Source: Brachybacterium equifaecis (lineage in GTDB: Bacteria > Actinomycetota > Actinomycetes > Actinomycetales > Dermabacteraceae). Taken from it: 57,229 nt of DNA. A program made the translations under genes and the position numbers. The notes under the pieces were generated by a model that saw only the letters and a list, made by a program, of their open reading frames with translations, had not been told where the DNA came from and searched no databases. The DNA is taken from NCBI RefSeq assembly GCF_023509525.1, contig NZ_JAKNCJ010000012.1:1-57229 (forward strand), read 5' to 3'. Within the stretch, counting starts at the first letter, position 1; every line of letters begins with the position of its first letter. Below are positions 42,908 to 54,093 of the stretch, piece by piece.

Positions 42908-44083
42908 TCAGGAGCGCTGGTCGCTGAGGTCCAGCTCTCTGTCCAGGGACGAGTCGCGGCTCGCGGCGCGGACCTTGCGCGCGTCCCGGCCGAAGATCGA
43001 GAGGACCCCGGCGAGGATCCCCGAGCTCTGTCGCTTCTGATCGAGCATCGGATCGGCGAGCTCCCGGGGACCCGTGTACGCCGAGCGCATGCAGATGTGA
43101 GTGCCGAAGGACGGATGGTAGACGGCCTGGCACTTCTCGCAGGTCTGCGCGAGACCCAGAGGCGGCGCCGAGCGGATCCGCTCGTTGTAGAACCGCCCCT
43201 GCTCGGGGCCGCTGAGAGCCGCGATCTCGCGCAGGTTCGAGACGACAGCGTTCGCGTAGACCTTGTCGCGGATCTTCGTGAAGGTGACGCCGGCCGCGGG
43301 GTTCACCGCGAAGCCCTCCATGAACCCGCCCTCCGAAGGGATCACGCGAGCGCCCGCGCGGCTGAGCCGGTTCAGGCGCCGCTCATCGAGGCTCTCCACC
43401 CCCGACAGCGCCGTCGTGACCCTGCGCGCCTCGAGGACGGCGCTCACGGCCTCCTGGATCTGCGCCTGGCGCCCGTGGAAGTCGAGCCCCTGCGTCATCC
43501 ACAGGCCGTCCTCGGTGCGCCGGCAGCGCACCCACCCGGAGACCGTGCCGCCGGGGAACGCGGCCTCCACCGGCACGTCGAAGGACTTGCCGTCCTGCGT
43601 CTCGGCGAAGGAGCGGATCGACGCGGCGCTGGGCATGCGCATGGAGATCCCGTTGCCCTTGTAGAGCCGACGGTAGGTGCGCCGGTGCCCCGACAGGGAG
43701 TTGCCCGCGGCGCGGTTCGGTGTCCAGTCGTCGGGCATCTGCGGGATGCCCTTGTCGGAGTCGGTGTACTCGGACTGCATGCGGCGCGTGTCCCACCACT
43801 GCTCGAGCTGGGCCTGCCCACCGGTCTTGCGGGGGTTGTAGTAGGCGCCCTCGGCGATCGCCCGGACGAAGCCTCCCTCCTCGAGCTCGCGCGAGCGCTG
43901 GTCAAGCTGCTCGGCGGTCGCATACATGGGACGCCCGTCGATGCTGGCGTGCGACTTCGCGTTCAGGAAGGCCATGAAGCGGCCCTTGGAGTCGCGGATG
44001 ACGTTGTCCTCGGCCCACTGGCGGCTGCGCAGCGAACGGGGACGTGCGGCGCCCTTGGCCGGCGCGGTGCTCTTAGTGCTCAT
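42908..44083 (-). CDS. hypothetical protein with R-D-x-x-G-R-F tag and zinc ribbon
   Basis: A 391-residue protein starting M-S-T-K-S-T-A-P-A-K-G. The tag-like R-D-S-K-G-R-F-M-A-F-L-N is at about 30-41. The middle is alpha/beta (T-Q-D-G-K-S-F-D-V-P-V-E-A-A-F-P-G-G). Near the C-terminus, T-C-E-K-C-Q-A-V-Y-H-P-S-F-G-T-H-I-C forms a probable zinc site. The function is unknown. It shares with the genes at 29828 and 45719 both a perfect upstream motif and the starting codons M-S-T-K. Confidence 0.7.
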   Translation of the reverse strand: MSTKSTAPAKGAARPRSLRSRQWAEDNVIRDSKGRFMAFLNAKSHASIDGRPMYATAEQLDQRSRELEEGGFVRAIAEGAYYNPRKTGGQAQLEQWWDTRRMQSEYTDSDKGIPQMPDDWTPNRAAGNSLSGHRRTYRRLYKGNGISMRMPSAASIRSFAETQDGKSFDVPVEAAFPGGTVSGWVRCRRTEDGLWMTQGLDFHGRQAQIQEAVSAVLEARRVTTALSGVESLDERRLNRLSRAGARVIPSEGGFMEGFAVNPAAGVTFTKIRDKVYANAVVSNLREIAALSGPEQGRFYNERIRSAPPLGLAQTCEKCQAVYHPSFGTHICMRSAYTGPRELADPMLDQKRQSSGILAGVLSIFGRDARKVRAASRDSSLDRELDLSDQRS

Positions 44084-44089
44084 GCACCC

Positions 44090-44104
44090 CTATGTGCCGC
44101 GCGC
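44090..44104 (-). promoter_or_regulatory. GCGCGGNACAT start-associated motif
   Basis: On the minus strand: GCGCGCGGCACATAG; 8 nt separate ACAT from ATG 44083. Confidence 0.75.
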
Positions 44105-44128
44105 TGCCAGCTCTCGATCCCGGCCCTG

Positions 44129-45109
44129 CTAGGCCTTCTCGCCGGGAGCGAGCGGCCAGGGGTAGTCCTCGTGGTCGAGCGCCTTGGCGATGTCGCGGAC
44201 GAAGACGCGGAACCGCTCCTCCCGCCACAGGGGCAGGTGGACATCGAGCTGGAGTCCCCATGCCTCGGGCATCCAGCCCTTGACGTCACAGCGGCGCATG
44301 GCGGCGAGGAACAGCGACAGCTCGCGCGCCTCGGCGTCGTCCATGGCCCGAGTGGGGAGGGTCCTCTCGCGTCGGATCCACGCGAGGTAGCGGATCAGGT
44401 GGTCGTGGAACCACAGCTCGCTCTCGTGCCGCCAGGAAGGGGAGACGCGATCGAGCGCCAGGCCGCGGTGCCGGGGGAGGAGTCCGATCTGGAGGGCTTC
44501 GCGCTGCGTCGCCAGCCACTGGTCGAAGCGTCCGATCCACTCCGTGCAGGCACGGTCCTGGACGGTGGCGCGCCACCCCTCGAGTGCGGAGTCGAAGACG
44601 CGCTGGGAGCCGAGCCAGGAGGCCCTCGTCGAGCTCGCGCGCGCCGCGGACAGGTGCTGGCGCATCTTCTCCTCGAGAGGCCGGCGGTCCTTGCCGTCGG
44701 TGGCCGGCGGGTTCTGCCACCCGGGGGCGTGCTCATTCAAGGACCTGGCCTGCTTGAACGTGAGGTCTCCGTTCTCCCGCGCTTCTCGCTGACGGGTGAG
44801 CCATGCGGCGAGGACCGCGTTGTCTCCGAGCGTCGGGAGCCCGCCGTGCTGGGCGACGTGCTTGCTGACGGCCTTCATGTACGCGCCCCACGGCACCTCA
44901 GGGCTTGCGATCACCGGACGCCGGCGCGGCTTGAACGCGGTGTACGGGTTGCTCTGGGGGCCGATGCCGAGGGGTGCCTGGCGAAGCTCCTTGCGCACCG
45001 CCGCTGAGCGACTGCGACCCTCGGCGCGAGTGGCTGAGACCGCGAGCACATCGGGGATGGAGCCGAGCATGTCGAGGCCGGGACGCCCGGAGCGGACCGT
45101 CTCGCTCAT
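44129..45109 (-). CDS. protein with helicase-associated (HA) type repeats
   Basis: A 326-residue protein starting M-S-E-T-V-R-S-G-R-P-G. At least two W-rich helical repeats match the HA-domain pattern (L-x-x-W-L-x-x-Q-R...L...W): L-A-A-W-L-T-R-Q-R-E-A-R-E-N-G-D-L (about 117-133) and F-D-Q-W-L-A-T-Q-R-E-A-L-Q-I-G-L-L (about 205-221). HA repeats are DNA-binding helical modules, often attached to helicases. No helicase domain is present here. The start overlaps the stop of the upstream gene (ATGA). Confidence 0.65.
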   Translation of the reverse strand: MSETVRSGRPGLDMLGSIPDVLAVSATRAEGRSRSAAVRKELRQAPLGIGPQSNPYTAFKPRRRPVIASPEVPWGAYMKAVSKHVAQHGGLPTLGDNAVLAAWLTRQREARENGDLTFKQARSLNEHAPGWQNPPATDGKDRRPLEEKMRQHLSAARASSTRASWLGSQRVFDSALEGWRATVQDRACTEWIGRFDQWLATQREALQIGLLPRHRGLALDRVSPSWRHESELWFHDHLIRYLAWIRRERTLPTRAMDDAEARELSLFLAAMRRCDVKGWMPEAWGLQLDVHLPLWREERFRVFVRDIAKALDHEDYPWPLAPGEKA

Positions 45110-45639
45110 GCCGCCGCCCCCGTGGTGGCGCGCGGACGGGAGGCGGAGACGGCCTGGGCGTACGCGGTCCATGCCTGGGATGCGGCGCGCAAGTCGTCGA
45201 GCGCATGGGAGGCCAGGGAGGTGTAGTCGATGGTGCTCGGATCGTCGCCGCCGCGAGGGGTCGTGCCGCGGTGCTCGTAGGCGTCCAGCTGCTCGGCGCG
45301 GGTCTCCACGTCGAACGGCCAGTCGTCCTCATGGGCGGCGATGTCCCCGGCCTCCTCGCGCTCGAGGCGGGTGATCGCCTCCGCCAGGCGGGACAGGTGC
45401 GCGATCAGCTCGGCGTGCTCGCCGTCTGCGAGCTGCTCGAGATGGGGGCCGGGGCCGTGGATACGGTCCAGGAGCTGGGATGCGCGCGCGGCCGCCGCAG
45501 GGATCTCCGGCGGAAGCATGCCGATGGGATCCTCCGGGGAGGGGAGCACTTCGCCGAGGTCGGCTGCGCCGAAGGGCTTCCCCATCACCAGGGAGGTGCC
45601 GGCGGCGGCGGTGCGCGTGGTGGTCGTCGGTTCGCTCAT
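45106..45639 (-). CDS. hypothetical acidic helical protein
   Basis: A 177-residue protein starting M-S-E-P-T-T-T-T-R-T-A. It is acidic and mostly helical (H-L-E-Q-L-A-D-G-E-H-A-E-L-I-A-H-L-S), with no recognised domain. It is the first gene of a two-gene operon with the HA-repeat protein, and it diverges from the tagged gene at 45719. Both divergent starts have their own copy of the GCGCGGNACAT motif in the 79-bp gap, suggesting coordinated expression. Confidence 0.65.
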   Translation of the reverse strand: MSEPTTTTRTAAAGTSLVMGKPFGAADLGEVLPSPEDPIGMLPPEIPAAAARASQLLDRIHGPGPHLEQLADGEHAELIAHLSRLAEAITRLEREEAGDIAAHEDDWPFDVETRAEQLDAYEHRGTTPRGGDDPSTIDYTSLASHALDDLRAASQAWTAYAQAVSASRPRATTGAAA

Positions 45640-45645
45640 GCCGGG

Positions 45646-45656
45646 GTATGTACCGC
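45646..45656 (-). promoter_or_regulatory. GCGCGGNACAT start-associated motif
   Basis: On the minus strand: GGCGGTACATAC; 8 nt separate ACAT from ATG 45639. Confidence 0.65.
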
Positions 45657-45701
45657 CGTCGCCGCGATCGGACCGGTGGCGCGTAACGACCGAGGCAGGC
45701 A

Positions 45702-45713
45702 GCGGCACATAGG
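45702..45713 (+). promoter_or_regulatory. GCGCGGNACAT start-associated motif
   Basis: GCGGCACATAGG; 8 nt separate ACAT from ATG 45719. This copy includes a GGAGG. Confidence 0.7.
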
Positions 45714-45718
45714 AGGCC

Positions 45719-46960
45719 ATGAGCACCAAGATCAGCGGCCGAGCCGCATCCGCGCGAGAGAGCGCCAGGAAGTCCGACGGCAAGTTCGGCGAGCAGGAGC
45801 ACGGGCGCGCGGACGGCGTGAGCCTCGGCGATGCGTCCTGGGACGCCGGCGCCGACGATGCCCCCGAGCCCGAAGCACCGGAGAAGATCCCCGGCTTCGC
45901 AGCCGACGAGGACCGCGACTTCACCCAGGAGGCGAACACCGACTCCGGCCGGCCCGCCTGGGGAGCCGTGAACCACGTCTACGACATCGCCCCGGGCATC
46001 GCGGAGGTCTCCTGCGAGGGACACGGCGGGGTGAAGCTCTCGCCCGAGCGCAACAGGCTCGTGCCGGCGCCGCTGCGACGTCCCGGCGGGTGGTACGAAG
46101 AGGACTGCGAGTACAAGATCGCAGTCGCCACGTTCCCGAGCGCGTTCGCGAACGATGCCTCGGAGAACACGCACTGGAAGCGCCTCGGCCGCGATGGCTC
46201 CGAGCAGGATGCCCTCGCAGACGTGCGCAACTGGTTCCCCGACGAGTACGAGCAGGCGACCGGAATCCCCGTCACCGCCGAGCAGTCCGGCAAGGTGCGC
46301 GAGCGCGAGTTCGCCGAGAAGCACAAGGACTCCTTCCGCGTCACCGGCGCTTCGACGGCGGAGCGCGAGGGCTACGTCAGCCTCACCGCCAAGCGGGAAT
46401 CCGACGGCGCCGAGACCGTGTTCCTCATGCCGAAGGACCAGTACGACAGGGAGCGGGAGAAGCTCCCCAGCGGCACCTACGGCATCCCCATCAACGCCGA
46501 GAACACCGAGCTCGACACGAAGAAGATCGTCGAGCGCGAGGCGCAGAAGGCAGAGCGCCAGAAGAAGTGGGAGGAACGCGCGGCCCGCGCCCAGACGGAG
46601 TTCTGGGGCAACCGCGACGCACTCACTCAGCGCGAGCAGGACCGCCTCGAGCAGTGGGAGAGGCAGCTCGTCCGGACCGAGGAGGGCGAGATCGTCACTC
46701 AGGCGGAGTCCTTCCAGCGCGAGCCGGTCCACAGCGTCCAGCGCATGGTCGACGGCACCAAGGTGAAGTGGTACGCGAACCTCCTCGGCGATCCGGAGCA
46801 CTCCAGCTACATCCGCGAGATCCCCGCCGTCGTCGCGAAGGCAGCGACCGTGCCCGACGAGACGCACGAGTCGACGAAGCGCTGGATCGAGGAGGACCGC
46901 GCGGAGAAGAAGGCCGAGCGCGAGCGGGCGAAGGAGCGCAGGAGTCGCTGGGGCTGGTGA
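45719..46960 (+). CDS. tagged protein with DUF7007-like region and coiled-coil tail
   Basis: A 413-residue protein. Residues 1-37 (M-S-T-K-I-S-G-R-A-A-S-A-R-E-S-A-R-K, then D-G-K-F-G-E-Q-E-H-G-R-A-D-G-V-S-L) are nearly identical to the protein starting at 29828. At about 80-145, A-W-G-A-V-N-H-V-Y-D-I-A-P-G-I and C-E-G-H-G-G-V-K-L-S resemble the DUF7007 domain found in plasmid and phage proteins; this is from memory and needs a profile search. The rest is Arg/Glu-rich and coiled, ending with a basic helix. Function unknown. Confidence 0.7.
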   Translation: MSTKISGRAASARESARKSDGKFGEQEHGRADGVSLGDASWDAGADDAPEPEAPEKIPGFAADEDRDFTQEANTDSGRPAWGAVNHVYDIAPGIAEVSCEGHGGVKLSPERNRLVPAPLRRPGGWYEEDCEYKIAVATFPSAFANDASENTHWKRLGRDGSEQDALADVRNWFPDEYEQATGIPVTAEQSGKVREREFAEKHKDSFRVTGASTAEREGYVSLTAKRESDGAETVFLMPKDQYDREREKLPSGTYGIPINAENTELDTKKIVEREAQKAERQKKWEERAARAQTEFWGNRDALTQREQDRLEQWERQLVRTEEGEIVTQAESFQREPVHSVQRMVDGTKVKWYANLLGDPEHSSYIREIPAVVAKAATVPDETHESTKRWIEEDRAEKKAERERAKERRSRWGW

Positions 46961-46968
46961 CGCGGAGA

Positions 46969-47003
46969 CCCCGCGCACCTGGGAATCTCCCTGGGGCGCG
47001 GGG
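46969..47003 (+). terminator. hairpin terminator
   Basis: CCCCGCGC (46969-46976) pairs with GCGCGGGG (46996-47003), with further partial pairing inside. It follows the tagged gene ending at 46960. Confidence 0.65.
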
Positions 47004-47021
47004 CTCTCGCGTACTGGGAGG

Positions 47022-47618
47022 GTGACCGATTCCAGCCCATCCACCGTCCGTGCCGCCGACCCCATCGCCGAGGCTCACCGCCTGCGCGATGCGCTGTGCC
47101 TATCCGTCGACGAGCCGGAGCGCATGATGATCGACCTCGGAGGATCCCTGGCGTGCCTCATGGGCGATGTCTGCCGCCTCGCCGAAGGTCTGCGCAGGCA
47201 CGATCTCGCGCAGACCAGCGGCGGAATCCTCCTGGCGGTGCGGCGCATCCACGGCATCTTCGCCGCGCTCGGACAGTTCCCGGAGCTGATCCCCGCCTCG
47301 CCCCAGCCGTCCCGTGGCGCCGAGGCAGCCCTCTCGCTGCTGGATCTCGCGATGAGCCTGGTGAAGGACGCCCTCATCGACTGGGCTTCGAGCGCGGATG
47401 TCGCCCCAGGCCTCCAGGTGCCGTCCGTCGTCGGGCGCCTGCTGTCCGCCGAGCGCACGCTTCGTGAGATCGCGGGGATCCTCGACATCCCGCTCGAGCG
47501 GATCCTCGCCGCCTCCTGGCAGATCGAGCCCGCCGAGCTGGACGACGACGGCCTGCCGCACAGGCGAGATGCCGAGGACCTGATCTGGGACGTGCTGGCA
47601 GCGCCCCGCCCGGTCTGA
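47022..47618 (+). CDS. hypothetical helical protein
   Basis: A 198-residue protein from GTG 47022, with GGGAGG just upstream within GCGTACTGGGAGG; a matching GCGTACCGGGAGG precedes dnaE. All-helical, with a C-terminal segment L-R-E-I-A-G-I-L-D-I-P-L-E-R-I-L-A that could be a small DNA-binding helix pair. Function unknown. Confidence 0.65.
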   Translation: MTDSSPSTVRAADPIAEAHRLRDALCLSVDEPERMMIDLGGSLACLMGDVCRLAEGLRRHDLAQTSGGILLAVRRIHGIFAALGQFPELIPASPQPSRGAEAALSLLDLAMSLVKDALIDWASSADVAPGLQVPSVVGRLLSAERTLREIAGILDIPLERILAASWQIEPAELDDDGLPHRRDAEDLIWDVLAAPRPV

Positions 47619-47628
47619 CCCTCCCGCC

Positions 47629-47639
47629 TGCGGGACATC
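47629..47639 (+). promoter_or_regulatory. GCGCGGNACAT motif, distal copy
   Basis: TGCGGGACATC, about 44 nt before ATG 47683, which has its own GAAGGA. Confidence 0.5.
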
Positions 47640-47682
47640 ACCCCCTGAGCGCACCTGCGCACGACCACGAGCGAAGGAACAC

Positions 47683-49007
47683 ATGATGGCCGACGACACC
47701 GACGAGGCGAGGATCTTCGACGCCTCAAGCCTGGGGCTGGTGACGCCCACCGGCGACATGCGCTTCACCCAGATGGTCGGCGACGTGCCCGCCTCGCAGC
47801 AGGGCAGCCCCCAGCTCGTTCCCGGCTCCGTCGCGGCCGCCGCCCTGCACTCCGTGTTCGAGGGCCGCCCCGTCACGATCGTGAACTCGCCGCCCGGTGC
47901 CGGGAAGTCGTCGCTCGTCGCAGAGCTCGTGAACTGGCTCCTGAAGAACTCCGAGCTGACCGTCCACATCGTCGCGCCCACCAACAACGCCTGCCTCGAG
48001 CTCGCGGCGAAGATCGTCTCCGTCGCCGGCCCCGCCACCGCGAAGGTCAAGGACATGGACCGCGTCGTCCCGCCCGGGGTCATCACCGAGAAGGACGACT
48101 TCCTGGTAGGCCCTGACGGGCGGATCATCCAGCCCGAGCGGTTCGTGGAGGTCACCACCGTCCACTCCGCCAAGCACTCCCAGCCGCTGGTGGACGTGAT
48201 GATCTCCGAGGAGTCCTACCAGACGACCTACGCGAACCTCCTCGAGGCGGCTGACGCTACCCAGCAGCTGATCCTGGTGGGCGACCCCGGCCAGATCGGC
48301 CCGGTGATCCAGCACGATGTCGCCCCCTGGCGCGGCATCGAGGACGCACCTGCGGCCCGGGCGCCCGAGGTGTTCGCCCGCATGGACGCCCGCATCCTCA
48401 CCCTGCCGTGCACGTTCCGCATCGGACAGGAGTCTGCTGCGGCGATCGCCCCGCTGTACCCATTCCCCTTCCACTCTGAGCGCCCGCCGAAGCGGATTGA
48501 GGGGCTCGCGGAGATCGAAGCGCTGGAGATCGGCGCCGACCTCACCGCACCGCAGCAGGCGGAGATCCTCGCCCGTCGCGCCGCGTCGATCGTGGGCGCG
48601 ACCCTGCACGAGACGCAGCGGGACGGACAGGTGATCGTCCGCCCGATCCAGCAGAGCGACGTGTGCATCGTCGCCGCGCGCAACGAGATCGTTGCCCGGG
48701 TGAGCGCTCTGCTCGGTTCGGCCGGCTTCGGGCGGATCGTCGTAGGCACCGCGGACTCCCTCCAGGGCGGCCAGTGGCATGCGGTCATCGCGATCGACCC
48801 GCTGTCCTCTCTCAAGCAGGTCTCCGCGCACGCGCTCGACAACGGCCGCCTGTGCGTGATGACGTCCCGCCACATGAGCCACCTGACGTGGGTCTACGCG
48901 CCGGGCTGGGAGCAGCGGATCACCGAGTCCAAGATGTCGCCGGCGGAGGCCGACAAGGGCCTGCGGGTGCGACGGACCCTCACCTCCAAGCCGAAGGCAG
49001 GCCCGCG

Positions 49008-49011
<4 letters not shown>
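47683..49011 (+). CDS. superfamily 1 helicase (RecD/UvrD-like)
   Basis: A 442-residue protein (ATG 47683, or 47686). Walker A N-S-P-P-G-A-G-K-S-S (about 68-77); motif Ia A-P-T-N-N-A; Walker B-like M-I-S-E-E-S; motif III L-V-G-D-P-G-Q-I; motif IV C-T-F-R-I-G-Q; motif V with D-S-L-Q-G-G-Q; motif VI V-M-T-S-R-H. A compact SF1 helicase without accessory domains. Its stop overlaps the start of the J-domain/NERD gene (ATGA), so the two products probably act together. It could serve replication, transfer or defence. Confidence 0.85.
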
Positions 49012-51490
<2,479 letters not shown>

Positions 51491-51537
51491 GCGCTCGGCG
51501 CGTCCGCTGAGAACGTGCACGTCATGCGCGCAATAGC

Positions 51538-52302
51538 ATGTCGGACATGTCGAGCGCCGGGATCACGCAGTGCCACCACACCGTACTGAGCTGCACCGCT
51601 AGCGCCTGGTCGTGGGGAGTGGAGGGCCCGATCTCCTCGCCTGCGATCCACCTGCGCGTCCTGGAGCATCACCCGCTGTGGGTCATCGCCGCTCCCCGGG
51701 AGGACGAGGCGCTCGTGCCGGTCGGCCGATACCTGCGGGAAGTCTCCACCTCGAGGTTCATCAGCGCCCTCACGAGCGCATCCGAGGTCGCCATGGCGGC
51801 GATGTGGAGCCCCGAGACCAGCATCCATGACGCCTCCGCCATGGGGGAGCGGCTCGTGGGCATGCGCGAGGTGACCATCTCGAAGCACCTGCTCGGCAGA
51901 ATGGTGGAGGTGGGGAGCACACGCGACTTCCACCTGCTCCTCGGTCCGCGCCGCATTCCTCTGACCGAGCTCGAGGCGGCGAGGATCAGCTCGCGGATCA
52001 TGCTGCGCGCGCAGGGAGTGTCGGCGCTGGCTCGGCATGGCGGGTTCTCGGGCCTGGCGGATCCGCAGGAGCACTCGAGCATCGCTCATGCTGCCGCGGC
52101 GGGGCGCCCGTCCGCTCTCTCCGAGATGGGCAGGATCTGCCGGTCGGCTCTGGGCGACGTGGACGCGGCGCTGATCCCGGTGCACACCGACACCACTGCG
52201 CTGCTGGGACTGCTCATGGACACGCTCGACGAAGCCGCGCGGAGCCACCGGGCAGGGGCGCTGCGCGGGTCTGCGATCGGCCGGCGGCTCCAGGCGAGCT
52301 GA
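51538..52302 (+). CDS. hypothetical protein
   Basis: A 254-residue protein (ATG 51538, or 51547). GCGCGCAATAG just upstream is a possible diverged copy of the start-associated motif. Mixed alpha/beta (H-P-L-W-V-I-A-A-P-R-E-D-E-A; I-S-S-R-I-M-L-R-A-Q-G-V-S-A-L). No domain is recognised. It follows nrdF and converges on the RHH gene. Confidence 0.6.
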   Translation: MSDMSSAGITQCHHTVLSCTASAWSWGVEGPISSPAIHLRVLEHHPLWVIAAPREDEALVPVGRYLREVSTSRFISALTSASEVAMAAMWSPETSIHDASAMGERLVGMREVTISKHLLGRMVEVGSTRDFHLLLGPRRIPLTELEAARISSRIMLRAQGVSALARHGGFSGLADPQEHSSIAHAAAAGRPSALSEMGRICRSALGDVDAALIPVHTDTTALLGLLMDTLDEAARSHRAGALRGSAIGRRLQAS

Positions 52303-52312
52303 TCGCCCCGGA

Positions 52313-52540
52313 CTACTTGAGTGCGTCCTCGAGCGCGTCGATGAGGACTTCGCGGATCGCACGGTCCTCCTCCACGGAGCGCATCTTGAGCCGGCGCATC
52401 AGGTCGGCGGGGATCTCCGCAGACAGGCGCTTGGTCGGCGCGTCCGGGGCATCGTCACGCAGGGTGCGTGCCACGGTGGGAGTGGCGGGTGCGGTCTTCG
52501 CGGGGGCTCGGCGGCTCATCTTGGATGCGAGGTCGTTCAT
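52313..52540 (-). CDS. ribbon-helix-helix protein, candidate partition partner of ParA
   Basis: A 75-residue protein starting M-N-D-L-A-S-K-M-S-R-R. A disordered basic first half is followed by K-R-L-S-A-E-I-P-A-D-L-M-R-R-L-K-M-R-S-V-E, the beta-strand plus two-helix pattern of MetJ/Arc-type RHH proteins such as ParG. The layout (mobile N-tail plus RHH) is that of plasmid centromere-binding proteins. The parA gene is on the same strand with only thyX between them. Confidence 0.7.
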   Translation of the reverse strand: MNDLASKMSRRAPAKTAPATPTVARTLRDDAPDAPTKRLSAEIPADLMRRLKMRSVEEDRAIREVLIDALEDALK

Positions 52541-52597
52541 GGTTCTCTCCTGGTGGTGCGGGTGCGGATTCCGGGTCGGTCGTGGGCGGCGGGGCCC

Positions 52598-53332
52598 TCA
52601 GGGGGCGACGCGGCCGCCCTGCTCGAAGGCGTCGTAGGTGAACGGCATGGCCTCGCGGAAGAAGGCCTCCATCTGCTCGGCCACCATCTCGATCTCGCGC
52701 TGCGGGAAGGACGGGAAGGCCGACCCCTCGCGCGCGGTGCGCAGGGACAGGAAGTTCATCAGCGCCCGCGCGTTCATCGTGACGTACATCGAGGAGTACA
52801 GGTTCAGCGGGAGCACGGTGCGCGCGACCTCGCGGGCCACCCCTGCCTCGAGCATCTCGAGGTAGGAGGCGTACGCCGCCTCGGACTGCGCGCGCACGGA
52901 GCGCTCCACGAGCGCGTGCTGCTCAGGCGAGCCCGGCTCGAAGGTGTAGGCGCCGGGCTTGCCGACCTGCACCAGGCGGCGCTCGGGGCCGGGCACGTAG
53001 AAGACAGGGCGCATCATCCGGTAGCGGCCCGACTCCTCGTTGTACGAGGCGACGCGGTGCCGCATGAACTCGCGGAACACGAAGATCGGCGCCTCCACGA
53101 AGAACGTGAACGAGGTGTGCTCGAAGGGGCTGCCGTGGCGATCGCGCATGAGGTAGCGGATCAGGCCGCGATCGCGGTCGGACGCCTCGCTCCCCGCGGT
53201 CTCGAGGGTCTTCTCGCCCTGGGTCGAGACCCGCGCGGCGAAGACGACATCGCCGTCCTGCGCGGCGGATCGGACCAGCTGGACGGTCATGTCGGATCGG
53301 AAGGTGATGTCCGGGTGCAGGGTCGTGCTCAT
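52598..53332 (-). CDS. thyX: flavin-dependent thymidylate synthase
   Basis: A 244-residue protein, normal for ThyX. The signature R-H-R-V-A-S-Y-N-E-E-S-G-R-Y at 91-104 is intact, with the flavin-binding region H-G-S-P-F-E-H-T-S-F-T-F (66-77) and the C-terminal L-N-A/L-S-L-R-T block. It methylates dUMP using CH2-H4folate, FAD and NADPH. Many phages and large plasmids carry it to supply dTTP; here it joins nrdF, ssb and dnaE in an element-borne replication support set. AAGGAG precedes the start. Confidence 0.95.
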   Translation of the reverse strand: MSTTLHPDITFRSDMTVQLVRSAAQDGDVVFAARVSTQGEKTLETAGSEASDRDRGLIRYLMRDRHGSPFEHTSFTFFVEAPIFVFREFMRHRVASYNEESGRYRMMRPVFYVPGPERRLVQVGKPGAYTFEPGSPEQHALVERSVRAQSEAAYASYLEMLEAGVAREVARTVLPLNLYSSMYVTMNARALMNFLSLRTAREGSAFPSFPQREIEMVAEQMEAFFREAMPFTYDAFEQGGRVAP

Positions 53333-53353
53333 GGAGGCTCCTTGCGGTTCAGG

Positions 53354-53986
53354 TCAGGACTGCGCGTCGGGATCGCGCTTGCCATCGAGGGCGATGCCGA
53401 GCGCGCCGGTGAGCTCCGCGAGGACCTCGGCGTACCCGTGCAGGCGGTCCGCGCGCAGCGGCGAGCCGTAGGCGGACTTCACGGCCTCGCGGCGCCGGAT
53501 GACGGTCTCGAACATGGGCGCGCCCTCGTCGACGATCGCCTGAACGGCGGAGCGGTGCGAGCGGGTGTGCGGGAGCGACTTGGTGATGAGGATGACCCGG
53601 GGCACGTCGCCGGTGCTGTCGATCGTCTGCCACATGCGGGCCATGTCCATGGCGCTCGCCTCGGTGGGGACGATGACGACGTCGCTGGCGCGGATGGCCG
53701 CGTCGATGACGCTGCCGTGCCCAGGAGGAGTGTCGATCACCAGATGCTCGGTGGTGACGCCCAGCCCCTTCGCGGCGCGCTCGAGAGTGCGAACGTTGAC
53801 CGGGCGGACAACGAAGTCCAGCTCCAGCCCGTCGTCCTCCACGGTGGAAGCCCACTCGGTGGCGCTGCCCTGGGGGTCGGAGTCCCACAGCTCGGTGGTG
53901 CCGTGCTGCGAGAGCGCCTGGGCCAGGTGCATGGCCGTGGTCGTCTTGCCGGGGCCGCCCTTCGTGGACGCGATCGCGATTCTCAT
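53354..53986 (-). CDS. parA: ParA-family partition ATPase
   Basis: A 210-residue protein starting M-R-I-A-I-A-S-T-K-G-G-P-G-K-T-T. The deviant Walker A (K-G-G-P-G-K-T-T) is complete; the switch I-like D-S-D-P-Q-G-S and Walker B-like L-V-I-D-T-P-P-G-H follow. The small size is typical of type Ib plasmid ParA proteins lacking an HTH, which pair with a small RHH protein; the RHH gene at 52313-52540 fits. It drives segregation of the element. Confidence 0.9.
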   Translation of the reverse strand: MRIAIASTKGGPGKTTTAMHLAQALSQHGTTELWDSDPQGSATEWASTVEDDGLELDFVVRPVNVRTLERAAKGLGVTTEHLVIDTPPGHGSVIDAAIRASDVVIVPTEASAMDMARMWQTIDSTGDVPRVILITKSLPHTRSHRSAVQAIVDEGAPMFETVIRRREAVKSAYGSPLRADRLHGYAEVLAELTGALGIALDGKRDPDAQS

Positions 53987-54093
53987 GGCACGAGCCTCAC
54001 ACATCCGCACCGATGATGGAATGCGCGTATGGGGGTTCGCACGGAAGCCCCGGTTATCGCGCTGGGCGACGCCCGGAGTGCGTATCCGCGCAC

